DNA of 64,000 nucleotides from JANNAT01 sp031384605 (GTDB taxonomy: Bacteria; Pseudomonadota; Alphaproteobacteria; Rhodobacterales; Rhodobacteraceae): assembly GCA_031384605.1 (NCBI GenBank), contig JANNAT010000140.1, forward strand, positions 71,500 to 135,499, written 5' to 3'. This document shows, piece after piece, positions 26,280 through 35,067 of this stretch. The notes beneath the pieces are model-generated. The model was not told where the DNA came from and ran no database searches. It saw only the letters and a list, made by a program, of their open reading frames with translations. The position numbers and the translations under genes are program-made. Positions within the stretch are counted from its first letter, which is position 1; every line of letters starts with the position of its first letter.

Positions 26280-26780
26280 ATGACCAATTCACAGACCGCC
26301 CCAACACCCCAGGACTTTCGCCACGCGATGCGGGCCGTTGTTGGCAATTGTTCGGTGATTACAACCGGGCTGGGCCAGGCCGCAACGGGGTTGGTCGTAA
26401 CATCAGCGATATCGCTGTCGGCAGAGCCGCCGTTGTTGCTGGCTTGTGTGAACCGGTCATCGTCGAGTTGGCCGGTTTTGAAGGAAAGTGGATTTTTCGG
26501 CTGGTCATCGCTGGGTGCGGCACATCAAGCGGTGGCCGAACGGTTTTCCGGCATAGGTGGTTTGCGCGGAATGGCGCGGTTTGACGGGGCTGATTGGGAA
26601 ACGGCGATCAGTGGTGCGCGGTTGCTGGTTGGGGCACCGGTGGCGTTTGACTGCGCAGTGGACGAGATGATCGACCGCGCCACGCATTCCATTCTGATCG
26701 GCCGCGTTCTGGCCGTGCGCAGCACGGCGGATGCAGGGGCGCTGGCCTATTGGAATGGTGGCTACCGGGTGTTGACGTAG
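26280..26780 (+). CDS. Flavin reductase family protein
   Basis: A 166-residue FMN-binding split-barrel protein of the flavin reductase-like domain. TPQDFRHAMRAVVGNCSVITTG is the usual start, followed by TGLVVTSAISLSAEPPLLLACVNRSSSSWPVL and the C-terminal IDRATHSILIGRVLAVRS. Such proteins pass NAD(P)H electrons to free FMN/FAD for a partner monooxygenase, or serve as enoyl/flavin reductases. Here it may supply reduced flavin to an oxygenase of the aminobenzoate pathway. GGAG precedes the ATG at 26280. A structured element separates it from the kynureninase-like gene. Confidence 0.86.
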   Translation: MTNSQTAPTPQDFRHAMRAVVGNCSVITTGLGQAATGLVVTSAISLSAEPPLLLACVNRSSSSWPVLKESGFFGWSSLGAAHQAVAERFSGIGGLRGMARFDGADWETAISGARLLVGAPVAFDCAVDEMIDRATHSILIGRVLAVRSTADAGALAYWNGGYRVLT

Positions 26781-26785
26781 GATCA

Positions 26786-26876
26786 AGGGGGGGGTCACAC
26801 CCCCCCGCCCCTTGGCAAAGCCAAGGGTCACACCCCCCCCGGGGTATTTTTGAACAGATGAAGTCAAATTTTAGCT
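26786..26876 (+). repeat. Intergenic hairpin repeat, copy B
   Basis: After the flavin-reductase stop: GGGGGGGTCACACCCCCCC, then CCCTTGGCAAAGCCAAGGG (about 26809-26827), a second CACACCCCCCCC, and GGGGTATTTTTGAACAGATGAAGTCAAATTTTAG. It matches the copy at 991-1081 over most of its length, including GTATTTTTGAACAGATGAAG with one base difference. It lies between convergent genes and probably ends transcription. Confidence 0.7.
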
Positions 26877-26890
26877 AAATTTGACAGGCT

Positions 26891-28432
26891 TTACGCAAAG
26901 CTGCGGATGGTTTGCAGCGCGCCGTCGAGGGCTTTGCCAGCCTCATCTTTCAGGGCCGCCTCGCGCAAGCGTATCGCCCAATCGGCGGCATCGTCGCGCG
27001 TGGCAATCAGGGCGATACCTGCCAAGACCCGGTCAAATTTCGACTGGCCGCGCGCATGAGTATCGGAATAGCCTTTGATCAGGCGACGGCATTTGATCAC
27101 TTCGACGGCCAGATCATAGTTATAGGCATGGTAAATCAGCGCGGTTTGCAGCCATTCAGTTAAATGTGCGGCCTCCTGGGCATGGCGATACATGCCCAGA
27201 CGGCGGCGTTTCAGGCCGGCGACAAAATACAGCATCAGATAGGCGCGCAAACCGTCGCTGCGATAGCGGCGCCCTTTGTTAAACCACCGATCCAACCGGG
27301 CCATCCATTTGGGGCTATCCGACACTTTTTGCCCCAACCGCGCGGGCAACAAGCCTGCGATTTCCGCTGCGCGCGGGTGCATGTATTCGGTGATTTGCAG
27401 CAGATTGTCCGGCCCTGCCCCCATTTCGCCCCGGATACGCACCGCGCGGCTGGCGCGGGTTTTCAAATCGGCCACGCGGATCACGTCATCATAGGCCATC
27501 GCATTTGCAATGTATTTGGCGCAGGCAGCGGTCAACGCATGGTTCTTGGCTGCGGTATCTTTGGCAAGGATAGCGTCAAGGTGATCAAGATACGCCGCGC
27601 CGTAAGCAATATCTTGAAAATCAACAATCTTTCGCAACCCCACCAGCGCCATTTCGGCGACAGGCTGGGGCATTTGCCCCGATCTTGCCACCAATGCCGC
27701 CCACCCATCGGCCAATTTGCGCGGGCCAAGGGGGCCGGCGGGCTGTGCGGATGTCACAACCGGGACCACGGCCAAAGGTGCGCCCCCTGCATCAAACCCG
27801 GCGGCAAAGGCGCGCAAAGATGCCTCGATGCCTTTACCACCCGCACGAATTGTTGCCTCAAACGCCGCGCGGTCAAACGGCAGCGCCCCTGAGGCCGCCA
27901 ATGCGCCGAACAGGCTGGCAGAGATCACTGAACCCGCCGCGGTGGCCAGCGCGTCAAAATCGGCATTTATCAGGCGGCGCGCGGCAATTTCTGCGCCCGC
28001 AAGCACCTCGGCAGACGATGCAATACCGTTCCCCGGCACCATCTTTTCCGAAACTGCCAAGGCGCGGTGGGTTGAGGTGATCAGCACCGTGCGATCTGGC
28101 GTCACGAAGCCGCGAAGGATGGCGCGGCCCGCCTCCATCAACTCCGCTGTGATCATGATGTCGACATCGCCCGCCGATGGCATCAGCGAAAACACCGGTT
28201 GACGGGCCGACATCCGGCACATTTCAACATAATACACCGTGGCCCCGGTGCGCTGTGCCACGCCCGCCACTGATGTGGCCTGCACAGCATAGCCATTGGC
28301 GCGGCCCAGCGCCTCAATCCAACTGGTCAGCACGCCGCCGCCCTGCCCGCCCACCGCCAGCACGGCCAGCTTTAGGATGCCGTTCATCGCGGGATCCAAT
28401 GGTTTTGGGTCAAGGGCGGCGTGGATTGTCAT
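26891..28432 (-). CDS. iorB: Indolepyruvate oxidoreductase subunit beta family protein (IorB, long form)
   Basis: A 513-residue protein. The N-terminal ~200 residues are the gamma-type domain of 2-oxoacid:ferredoxin oxidoreductases (LAVLAVGGQGGGVLTSWIEALGRANGY, QATSVAGVAQRTGATVYYVEM). The C-terminal ~300 residues are a long extension absent from archaeal IorB but usual in the proteobacterial form (MGAGPDNLLQITEYMHPRA, KGRRYRSDGLRAYLMLYFVAG). With IorA it would decarboxylate a 2-oxo acid, classically indolepyruvate, to the acyl-CoA and reduce ferredoxin. It overlaps iorA by 4 bp. Confidence 0.88.
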   Translation of the reverse strand: MTIHAALDPKPLDPAMNGILKLAVLAVGGQGGGVLTSWIEALGRANGYAVQATSVAGVAQRTGATVYYVEMCRMSARQPVFSLMPSAGDVDIMITAELMEAGRAILRGFVTPDRTVLITSTHRALAVSEKMVPGNGIASSAEVLAGAEIAARRLINADFDALATAAGSVISASLFGALAASGALPFDRAAFEATIRAGGKGIEASLRAFAAGFDAGGAPLAVVPVVTSAQPAGPLGPRKLADGWAALVARSGQMPQPVAEMALVGLRKIVDFQDIAYGAAYLDHLDAILAKDTAAKNHALTAACAKYIANAMAYDDVIRVADLKTRASRAVRIRGEMGAGPDNLLQITEYMHPRAAEIAGLLPARLGQKVSDSPKWMARLDRWFNKGRRYRSDGLRAYLMLYFVAGLKRRRLGMYRHAQEAAHLTEWLQTALIYHAYNYDLAVEVIKCRRLIKGYSDTHARGQSKFDRVLAGIALIATRDDAADWAIRLREAALKDEAGKALDGALQTIRSFA

Positions 28433-30567
28433 GCCCCAAACTCCAGCCGTTTTGCCGATCTGCGGCGTTGCAACCAGCCGATCGCCCGCGCCCGCAGACC
28501 TGCGATGCGGCGTTCAAACCGCCCCGGATTATGCACAACATCGGCCTGATAAAAGCTGGGGCACAGCACGGCGGCATCGGCCACTTCGCCGCAATTTCCG
28601 CAGCCGACGCAGGATTGATCAATATGGGCAATCGGGTCATCGCGCAACGGATCGTCCAGCGTTTTCAAAGACAAAGACGGACAACCCGACAGCCGGATAC
28701 AGGCGTGATCGCCGGTGCAGATATCATCATCAATGCCAAAACGCGGCACTTCCACCCGGCGGCCTGCCTTGATTGCCACCGCCCGCAACGGTTTCTCGCG
28801 GCGCTGTTTGTTCAGCATACATTCGGACGAGGCGATGATCACCTTTGGCCCCGGTTCCGTAGTGGTCAGCGCCTCGCGCAGCGTGTCGCGCAGTTTGGCC
28901 ACGTCATAGGTGCGGTCGATCTGGCGGATCCAAGTAACGCCCACGCCCGCCATGGCCTTGGAGATCGGATTGCCGGTGGATTTGGTAGAATTGTCCGCGC
29001 GGCTGGACATCACATCCTGGCCGCCCGTGGCTGCGGAGTAGAAATTATCCACCACCATCACCACGCCGTCAGACTTGTTGAACACCATGTTGGTGATCGA
29101 AGATGAAAGCCCGTTGTGCCAGAACCCGCCGTCGCCAATGATCGCGATGGGGCGTTTTTCGCCCCCCCCATCAAAGGCCCCATTGGCGGCAGGGCCAAGG
29201 CCAAAGCCCATCGTGGCCCCGCCGATTTCAAACGGTGGCAGGGCACCAAACAAATGACAGCCGATATCGGCGGCGATCTGGTGTTTGCCCAGTTCAGCCT
29301 CAACCAGTTTCATCGCGGCAAAAATGGGCCGTTCGGGGCAACCGGTGCAAAACCCCGGCGGGCGGATCGGGACGGTTTTCGACAGATCGGGAATGGCAGG
29401 GCGGTCGGTGTTGGGCGCGCGAATGACGGCGGGCAACATATCGGGGGCGGCAGATTTCAAAAACGCAGCGACGCCCTCCATCATCACTGATCCGGTATAT
29501 TCCCCCGCCAAGGGAAACGCGCCTTTGCCATGCAGTTTGACGCGGCCACCGGCGCGGTAAAGCATGGCGGCGAGCTGTTCTTCGATAAAGGCGGGCTGGC
29601 CTTCTTCCACCACCAGAACATCGCTTTTATCTGCAACGAAATCCAGAAATTCGCCCCCAATCAACGGGTAAGTGACGTTCAGCACATAAATCGGCACTTG
29701 GGTTTCGCCGTAGATGTCCGCCAAACCCAACCGCTGCAAGGCGCGGATCACACCGTTATACATGCCGCCTTGGGTGACGATGCCAATGCGCCCGCCCGTC
29801 CCGAACACTTCGTTCAACTGGTGATCAACGATATACTTTTGGGCTGCGGGCCAGCGGTTTTTCACCTTATCCTGTTCATGCACATAAGACATTGGCGGCA
29901 GCACAACGCGGTTGAAATCACTGCGGGGGTTCGATAAAGCATCGCGCACCGACAGGGTTGGGGTTACGTTATCGCGACACTCAAACGATCCTGTCACATG
30001 GCAAGACCTGATCCGCATCATCAGCATGACCGGGCTGTTTGACGCCTCGGACAACGCAAAGCTATCGCCTACCGCCTTGACAATGCAGGGCAAATTGGGG
30101 CGCGGGTCAAGCATCCAGAATTGTGATTTCATCGCAAAGGCATGGCTGCGTTCTTGCATGATTGAACTGCCTTCGCCGTAGTCTTCGCCCAAAATCACCA
30201 GTGCACCGCCGGTGACCCCCGATGACGACAGGTTCGCCAGCGCGTCAGATGCCACATTCACGCCCACCGGGCCTTTGAACGTGACGGCCCCGCGAATGGG
30301 GTAATGCACCGATGCCGCCAACATCGCCGCCGCCGCCGCCTCATTCGCGTTGGCCTCAAACCGCACGCCAAGTTCGCCCAGCAAATCCTGCGCATCGGCC
30401 AGAACATCCATCAAATGGCTGATCGGCGCGCCTTGATAGCCGCCGACATAGCCAACGCCGTTTTCCAACAGCGCCTTGGTGATCGCCAGAATGCCTTCGC
30501 CGGTAAAGGTTTCGCCCGCCCCCAACCGCAGGTCTTCGACTTCGGCTTTGAAAGAACGTTCGGCCAT
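28429..30567 (-). CDS. iorA: Indolepyruvate ferredoxin oxidoreductase alpha subunit (IorA type)
   Basis: A 712-residue subunit with a pyruvate:ferredoxin oxidoreductase domain I (EGILAITKALLENGVGYVGG), domain II, a TPP-binding domain (ADIGCHLFGALPPFEIGG, IIGDGGFWHNGLSSSITNMV) and C-terminal iron-sulfur motifs: CTGDHACIRLSGCPSL and CVGCGNCGEVADAAVLC. The first of these has altered spacing compared with a classic 4Fe-4S motif. The enzyme turns aryl-pyruvates into aryl-acetyl-CoA in the cytoplasm and reduces ferredoxin. The true substrate here is not known. It directly follows the MarR gene. Confidence 0.9.
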   Translation of the reverse strand: MAERSFKAEVEDLRLGAGETFTGEGILAITKALLENGVGYVGGYQGAPISHLMDVLADAQDLLGELGVRFEANANEAAAAAMLAASVHYPIRGAVTFKGPVGVNVASDALANLSSSGVTGGALVILGEDYGEGSSIMQERSHAFAMKSQFWMLDPRPNLPCIVKAVGDSFALSEASNSPVMLMMRIRSCHVTGSFECRDNVTPTLSVRDALSNPRSDFNRVVLPPMSYVHEQDKVKNRWPAAQKYIVDHQLNEVFGTGGRIGIVTQGGMYNGVIRALQRLGLADIYGETQVPIYVLNVTYPLIGGEFLDFVADKSDVLVVEEGQPAFIEEQLAAMLYRAGGRVKLHGKGAFPLAGEYTGSVMMEGVAAFLKSAAPDMLPAVIRAPNTDRPAIPDLSKTVPIRPPGFCTGCPERPIFAAMKLVEAELGKHQIAADIGCHLFGALPPFEIGGATMGFGLGPAANGAFDGGGEKRPIAIIGDGGFWHNGLSSSITNMVFNKSDGVVMVVDNFYSAATGGQDVMSSRADNSTKSTGNPISKAMAGVGVTWIRQIDRTYDVAKLRDTLREALTTTEPGPKVIIASSECMLNKQRREKPLRAVAIKAGRRVEVPRFGIDDDICTGDHACIRLSGCPSLSLKTLDDPLRDDPIAHIDQSCVGCGNCGEVADAAVLCPSFYQADVVHNPGRFERRIAGLRARAIGWLQRRRSAKRLEFGA

Positions 30568-31035
30568 CTAAATCTCATGCTTTCTGATGTTTGCCAGCAT
30601 CTTTTGCAGCGTGCTTACAAAGGCCAAACGGTCGGCATCCGAGACACCGCGAAACATCCGCTCTGCCGCATCGGCCATATGCGGCCAAAGCGCATCAAAC
30701 GTCGCGCGGCCCGCGTCGGTAATATACACCCTAACCGCGCGACTGTCTGCGGCGTCAACCTCGCGCCGGATCAGCCCCTCACTGTTCAACTGATCCAACG
30801 CCCGGCTAAGGGTAGATTGTTCAGAAACAGTATAGACCGCCAATTCCCGGATCAGCGGGCCTTCTATTACCGACAGCACCGCCAGCGCGCGCATTTTGGG
30901 TGTAGACAGGCCCTGATCGACCATTTCTTCGCGCAAAGACGCGTTATAGCGTCCCATGATCCTGTTCATAAGATAGGGTGCAAAGTTGGAAAGCCCAATT
31001 TCGCCCAACCGCGTTTTGGCACCCATATCTTTCAT
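30568..31035 (-). CDS. MarR family transcriptional regulator (second catabolic unit)
   Basis: A 155-residue winged-helix regulator: LSTPKMRALAVLSVIEGPLIRELAVYTVSEQSTLSRALDQLNSEGLIRREV spans the HTH, with the wing DSRAVRVYITDAGRATFDALWP. Its gene overlaps the FAD oxidoreductase gene by 4 bp and abuts iorA, so it is co-transcribed and probably controls this operon and the divergent one from the promoter region at 33376-33477. It differs clearly in sequence from the MarR at 18340. Confidence 0.9.
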   Translation of the reverse strand: MKDMGAKTRLGEIGLSNFAPYLMNRIMGRYNASLREEMVDQGLSTPKMRALAVLSVIEGPLIRELAVYTVSEQSTLSRALDQLNSEGLIRREVDAADSRAVRVYITDAGRATFDALWPHMADAAERMFRGVSDADRLAFVSTLQKMLANIRKHEI

Positions 31036-32582
31036 GCGCCCAACCTTTTCGCCGCGTTAAAGCCCGATCCACCACCAAGCCCCGGCCCCGGATGGGTGGA
31101 TGCGCCAATATGGATCAGGCCTTTGATGTCGCTGACACCGTTTTTGGAATGCGCAAAGGGCCGCCAGATAAAAAACTGATCAAGGCTGCAAGCCCCGCCG
31201 TAAGGATCGCCGCCCACCAGATTGATGTTCATCGCCGCCAGATCGCGCGGTGAATAGGCGCGGCGGTGCAGTTTGATCGCGGCAAAATCCTTGATGTGGC
31301 GGGCAAGGATCGCTTCAATGCGGTCGGCAAAGGCCTCACGCACGGCATCCCAATCGTTCCCCGCAATCATCCCCGCCGCATCACCTTTGATCACACGCGG
31401 CGCATCAGGGATTTGCAGCCAAAGCACTGCTTTGCCGGGCGGACAGCGGGTTGGGTCAAGCCTGTGTGGCTGGCCCACACATATCGTCGGGGTTTCTGGC
31501 AGCATACAGCGTTCCGCCTCATTGGCGGATTTCGAAACGGAATCAATGCCGTCGGCCAGATGGATCAGGGCCACGTCATCCAAACCGGGGGTCAGCCATT
31601 CGGGCAAAGCATCCAGCGCGTAATGCAGCTGGAAATTACCGCGCCCATGGCGGAAGGTTTGCGCCGCAGCCGTGTCTTGCGGTGGGCTGTCGTCCAGCAA
31701 CCGGCCATAGAGCTGATCCGGGGCCACGGATGCCAGCACCGACCGCGCCATGATCTGCGCGCCATCCATCAGTTGCACGCCCGTTACCCGGCCATCCGCC
31801 ACTAAAATCCGGTCAACATCGGCACCCGTGCGGATCTGGCCGCCATTTTCTTCGATCAACGCCCGAAATGCCGCGACTGCCGCCGCCGCACCGCCTTTGA
31901 TCACCGGGGCACCTGCAGTCTCTAGCGCAAAGGCCACCACTTTGCCCATTTGGGCCGAATAGGTGCTTTCCGGGGTTAGCCCACAATGCAGCACCCATGG
32001 GGCCCACAACGCCTGCACCAGCGGTGACTTATACCCTTCCAGCCACCCGCGCGCCGGGGCCAAAGCGCTGCCCATCCAAGCCGCCAATCCCCGCAATCCC
32101 CGTTTGCGCACTTGTCCAACCATCAGTTTCGCCGTGGGCCAGGACCACAACGCACCGCCCAGCACGGCGAACAAAAACGGCGCGTCGGCCTCTATGCCGC
32201 CGACATCAACGCCGTGTTTATCGCCATCGCCCGCCGCCAGCGCGTTGAACGCGGCGATATTGGCTGCGCGATCGGTGGTTAAAACCAAAGCCGACCCATC
32301 GGGGCGCAAAACTGCCGTAGGGTGCGCCGTGTGGCGATATTCCATCCCATGCCGCGCCAGATGCGGCCCCAAAGCCGCCCCGGCTGGCGAGGTCAGGAAC
32401 AACACAAACGTCGCGGCCATCACATCATGCTGAAACCCGGGATGCAACGGGGCTGTTCGCAGACAACCACCCGCCAGGTCCGCGCGTTCCAGCAGCAGCA
32501 CGCGGTCGCCTTTCAGGCCCAGCATCGCGCCAGCTACAAGCGCGTTGATGCCGGACCCGATGATGATGTGATCAACGGCCAT
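31032..32582 (-). CDS. NAD(P)/FAD-dependent oxidoreductase (phytoene desaturase-like), paralogue 1
   Basis: A 516-residue flavoprotein with an N-terminal FAD motif DHIIIGSGINALVAGAMLGLKGDRVLLLERADLAGGCLRT and a C-terminal FAD segment HIGASTHPGPGLGGGSGFNAA. The layout is that of the CrtI/PYROXD2 group, which desaturates or oxidises hydrophobic or amine substrates. It is not next to carotenoid genes, and a paralogue lies divergently at 33478, so a catabolic oxidation is more likely than carotenoid synthesis. ATG at 32582 sits one base past the cyclase stop; the longer frame was trimmed. Confidence 0.87.
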   Translation of the reverse strand: MAVDHIIIGSGINALVAGAMLGLKGDRVLLLERADLAGGCLRTAPLHPGFQHDVMAATFVLFLTSPAGAALGPHLARHGMEYRHTAHPTAVLRPDGSALVLTTDRAANIAAFNALAAGDGDKHGVDVGGIEADAPFLFAVLGGALWSWPTAKLMVGQVRKRGLRGLAAWMGSALAPARGWLEGYKSPLVQALWAPWVLHCGLTPESTYSAQMGKVVAFALETAGAPVIKGGAAAAVAAFRALIEENGGQIRTGADVDRILVADGRVTGVQLMDGAQIMARSVLASVAPDQLYGRLLDDSPPQDTAAAQTFRHGRGNFQLHYALDALPEWLTPGLDDVALIHLADGIDSVSKSANEAERCMLPETPTICVGQPHRLDPTRCPPGKAVLWLQIPDAPRVIKGDAAGMIAGNDWDAVREAFADRIEAILARHIKDFAAIKLHRRAYSPRDLAAMNINLVGGDPYGGACSLDQFFIWRPFAHSKNGVSDIKGLIHIGASTHPGPGLGGGSGFNAAKRLGA

Positions 32583-32583
32583 G

Positions 32584-33375
32584 TCAGCCGCGCGGCACCA
32601 AGGCCAGCGCACGAATGGGCGATCCGGTGCCGTTTTTTATCTTCAGGGGGGCGGCAATAAGGATCGCCCCCTTGGCGGGCAGACGATCAAGATTGGCCAA
32701 TGATGCCAGCCCATAACAATTGTTCTTGTGTAGCAGGTTATGCGCCGGAAATGGCGGCGTCATGCCACCCGCCTGGCCTGCGTCGGTGCCAATACACTGG
32801 CTGCCCCAGCCCACAATGCCCTTGGCCAAAAGATAGGTGATCACTTCGGCAGTTGGCCCCGGCGTGTGCGGCCCGGTTTCATTGGCGTTCAGGAACAGAT
32901 CGGCATTATGGCTGCGCTTATCCCAGTCAGACCGCAAAACCACCCAATCACCGGCGTTGATCGGTCCGTTCTTAGCCTCCCAGTCTTGCACATGTTGCAC
33001 GGTCAGCAGAAAATCCGGGTTGGCTGCACATTCACGGGCAAAATCCAGCACGTTGACCGGGGCCACCAACCGTTGCACCGGCAGGGTATCGGTATAGCCA
33101 TCGGCGTAATCGCGGCCGGTGATCCAATGGTGCGGCGCATCGAAATGCGTGCCCGAATGTTCGCCCAGCTTTAACCAGTTCCACGCCCAGAACGGCCCAT
33201 CGCTGTCATATTCACTGATGCGGTGAATTTCGATGGCGGGGGTATCTTTGGCGAAATCCGGCGGCAGTTTCAACAGCGGCGTTTCCGGCCCCAGAACGCC
33301 CGTGCAATCAATCACCTCAACCCCGCCCGAGGCCAGCATACCGGCAAGGTCGGAAAGAACTTGTGAAGACGTCAT
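32584..33375 (-). CDS. Cyclase family protein (kynurenine formamidase-like metal hydrolase)
   Basis: A 263-residue member of the cyclase/KynB family. The metal-binding signature is LGEHSGTHFDAPHHWITG (HxGTHxDxPxH), and TGPHTPGPTAEVITYLLAKGIVGWGSQCIGTDAGQ carries the second half of the site. KynB hydrolyses N-formylkynurenine; other family members open lactones, amides or isatin. First gene of the five-gene minus operon with the FAD enzyme, MarR and IorAB. Given the nearby kynureninase-like gene, a tryptophan-type or isatin-type ring substrate is possible but not shown. GGGAGAAAGCT before ATG 33375 sets the start. Confidence 0.88.
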   Translation of the reverse strand: MTSSQVLSDLAGMLASGGVEVIDCTGVLGPETPLLKLPPDFAKDTPAIEIHRISEYDSDGPFWAWNWLKLGEHSGTHFDAPHHWITGRDYADGYTDTLPVQRLVAPVNVLDFARECAANPDFLLTVQHVQDWEAKNGPINAGDWVVLRSDWDKRSHNADLFLNANETGPHTPGPTAEVITYLLAKGIVGWGSQCIGTDAGQAGGMTPPFPAHNLLHKNNCYGLASLANLDRLPAKGAILIAAPLKIKNGTGSPIRALALVPRG

Positions 33376-33441
33376 AGCTTTCTCCCTGATCACGGCGGGC
33401 ACCCCACCTTTCAAAGAATCACACTAGACAGAATTAGATGC

Positions 33442-33451
33442 ATTTGCAAAT
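33442..33451. promoter_or_regulatory. Small palindrome in the divergent promoter (possible MarR site)
   Basis: ATTTGCAAAT is a perfect 10-bp palindrome in the 102-bp region between the divergent genes at 33375 and 33478, 26 bp before the plus-strand start. MarR proteins often bind such AT-rich dyads. Short palindromes are common by chance, so this is only a candidate. Confidence 0.35.
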
Positions 33452-33477
33452 ATCCTTAGGTCAACCGGAGCCTAGAC

Positions 33478-35046
33478 ATGTCGCAGGATTTTGACGCTGT
33501 GTTCATCGGGGCAGGCCTTAACGCCTTGGCCGCTGCGCTGCATATGGCCAATCGCGGCTGGCGCGTTGGCGTGTTTGAACAGGCAGCCGTGGCGGGTGGT
33601 GCGGTGAAAACCGGGGGCTACACCCTGCCCGGTTTTCGGCATGACTGGGGGGCGATGAACCTGTCGTTGTTTGCCGGATCGGCGTTTTTTAAGGCGCATA
33701 GGGCCGAATTGATCCAGCATGGTTTGGAATTTGTGCCAGTCTCGCATCCGTTTGCCAGCGCCTTTCCCGATGGTCGCTGGTGCGGCGTGTCAACCGATGT
33801 GGCCGCAACAACGGCGCGGATCGCGGGGTTTTCGGCGCAAGATGCCAACAGATGGACGCAGCTGACCAAAGACTTTCCCACCGAGGCCCCGCATCTGTTC
33901 GGCCTTTTGGGCGCACCGATGAAAATGCGTGCGCTTGCATATTTCGGGTTCAAAACACTTCGCGCCAAGGGCGTTGGCGGCACAGCTGATATGGCGCGGT
34001 TTCTGGCGCAAACGCCGCGCCAATGGTTGGGACAAAACTTTGCGTCACCCTATGTGCAGGCCATGCTGGGGGCCTGGGGGATGCATCTGGATTTTGCGCC
34101 AGACATCGCCGGGGGCGCGCTGTTTCCCTATCTGGAGGGCATGGCCGGTCAGGCCTTTGGCATGGTACTGGGCAAGGGTGGTGCCGATACTGTTATCACC
34201 GCATTGGTTGGTGCGATCTGCGCACGTGGCGGCGTGATTGAGTGCAACGCCCCCGTGGCCCGGATTTTGCATGACGCGGGCACCGCACGCGGGATTGAAC
34301 TGGCAGATGGCCGCAAGATCATGGCAGCGCGCGCGGTTATTGCAGGCGTCGCCCCGCAGGCCCTGCCGCGCCTGACAGGGGGCACCACACCCGGTTTTGA
34401 CAAGGCGATGGCGGATTTCACCCATGCCCCCGGCACGATGATGATCCATCTGGCGATGGACAGCCTGCCGGATTGGACCGCCGGAGATGATCTGAAATCC
34501 TTTGCCTATGTGCATCTGGCCCCCAGTCTGGACCAGATGGCGCGCACCTATGCGCAGGCGCAGGCGGGGCTGTTGCCGGATCAGCCCGTGTTGGTGGTGG
34601 GCCAACCCACAGCCGTTGATCCTGCCCGCGCACCGGGTGGCAAGCATGTGCTTTGGCTGCAGGTCCGCATGGCGCCCGGCACGATCCAAGGCGATGCAGC
34701 AGGCCAGATCACGGCGACCGATTGGGCCGGGGCCGCTGAGCCGTTTGCCGACCGCGCGCTGGATATTCTGGACCGCCATGCGCCCGGCATCCGCGCCAAG
34801 ATCATCGGCCAGCACATCGTCACCCCGGCCGACTTGCAGGCCGATAACCCCAATCTTGTGGGGGGCGATCAAATTTGTGGCAGCCATCACTTGGCGCAAA
34901 ACTTCCTTTTCCGCCCCGTCCGTGGCCACGCAGACGGCTCTACCGCGATCAAGCACCTTCACCTGACAGGGGCCGCCGTCTGGCCCGGCGCGGGAACCGG
35001 GGCTGGTTCGGGTTTTCTTTTGGCACAACGCCTTGCTGGTCCATAA
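33478..35046 (+). CDS. NAD(P)/FAD-dependent oxidoreductase (phytoene desaturase-like), paralogue 2
   Basis: A 522-residue relative of the enzyme at 31032. N-terminal FAD motif DAVFIGAGLNALAAALHMANRGWRVGVFEQ with AGGAVKTGGYTLPGFRHD, and C-terminal HLTGAAVWPGAGTGAGSGFLLA. Long stretches match paralogue 1 in order (for example the DPARAPGGKHVLWLQ region and the NPNLVGGDQICGSHHLAQNFLFRP region). Two such enzymes in one divergent unit could form a heteromeric or sequential oxidation system. It starts the plus-strand operon with the ABC importer; CCGGAG precedes the ATG. Confidence 0.88.
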   Translation: MSQDFDAVFIGAGLNALAAALHMANRGWRVGVFEQAAVAGGAVKTGGYTLPGFRHDWGAMNLSLFAGSAFFKAHRAELIQHGLEFVPVSHPFASAFPDGRWCGVSTDVAATTARIAGFSAQDANRWTQLTKDFPTEAPHLFGLLGAPMKMRALAYFGFKTLRAKGVGGTADMARFLAQTPRQWLGQNFASPYVQAMLGAWGMHLDFAPDIAGGALFPYLEGMAGQAFGMVLGKGGADTVITALVGAICARGGVIECNAPVARILHDAGTARGIELADGRKIMAARAVIAGVAPQALPRLTGGTTPGFDKAMADFTHAPGTMMIHLAMDSLPDWTAGDDLKSFAYVHLAPSLDQMARTYAQAQAGLLPDQPVLVVGQPTAVDPARAPGGKHVLWLQVRMAPGTIQGDAAGQITATDWAGAAEPFADRALDILDRHAPGIRAKIIGQHIVTPADLQADNPNLVGGDQICGSHHLAQNFLFRPVRGHADGSTAIKHLHLTGAAVWPGAGTGAGSGFLLAQRLAGP

Positions 35047-35067
35047 TCACAAACAGGGATAAAACTT

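Noticed and set aside
27164..27892. Plus-strand open frame of 242 codons
   Set aside because: Entirely antisense to iorB, which has clear domains; composition is that of a shadow frame.
34045..35028. Minus-strand open frame of 327 codons
   Set aside because: Antisense to the FAD oxidoreductase; low-complexity composition and no recognisable fold.
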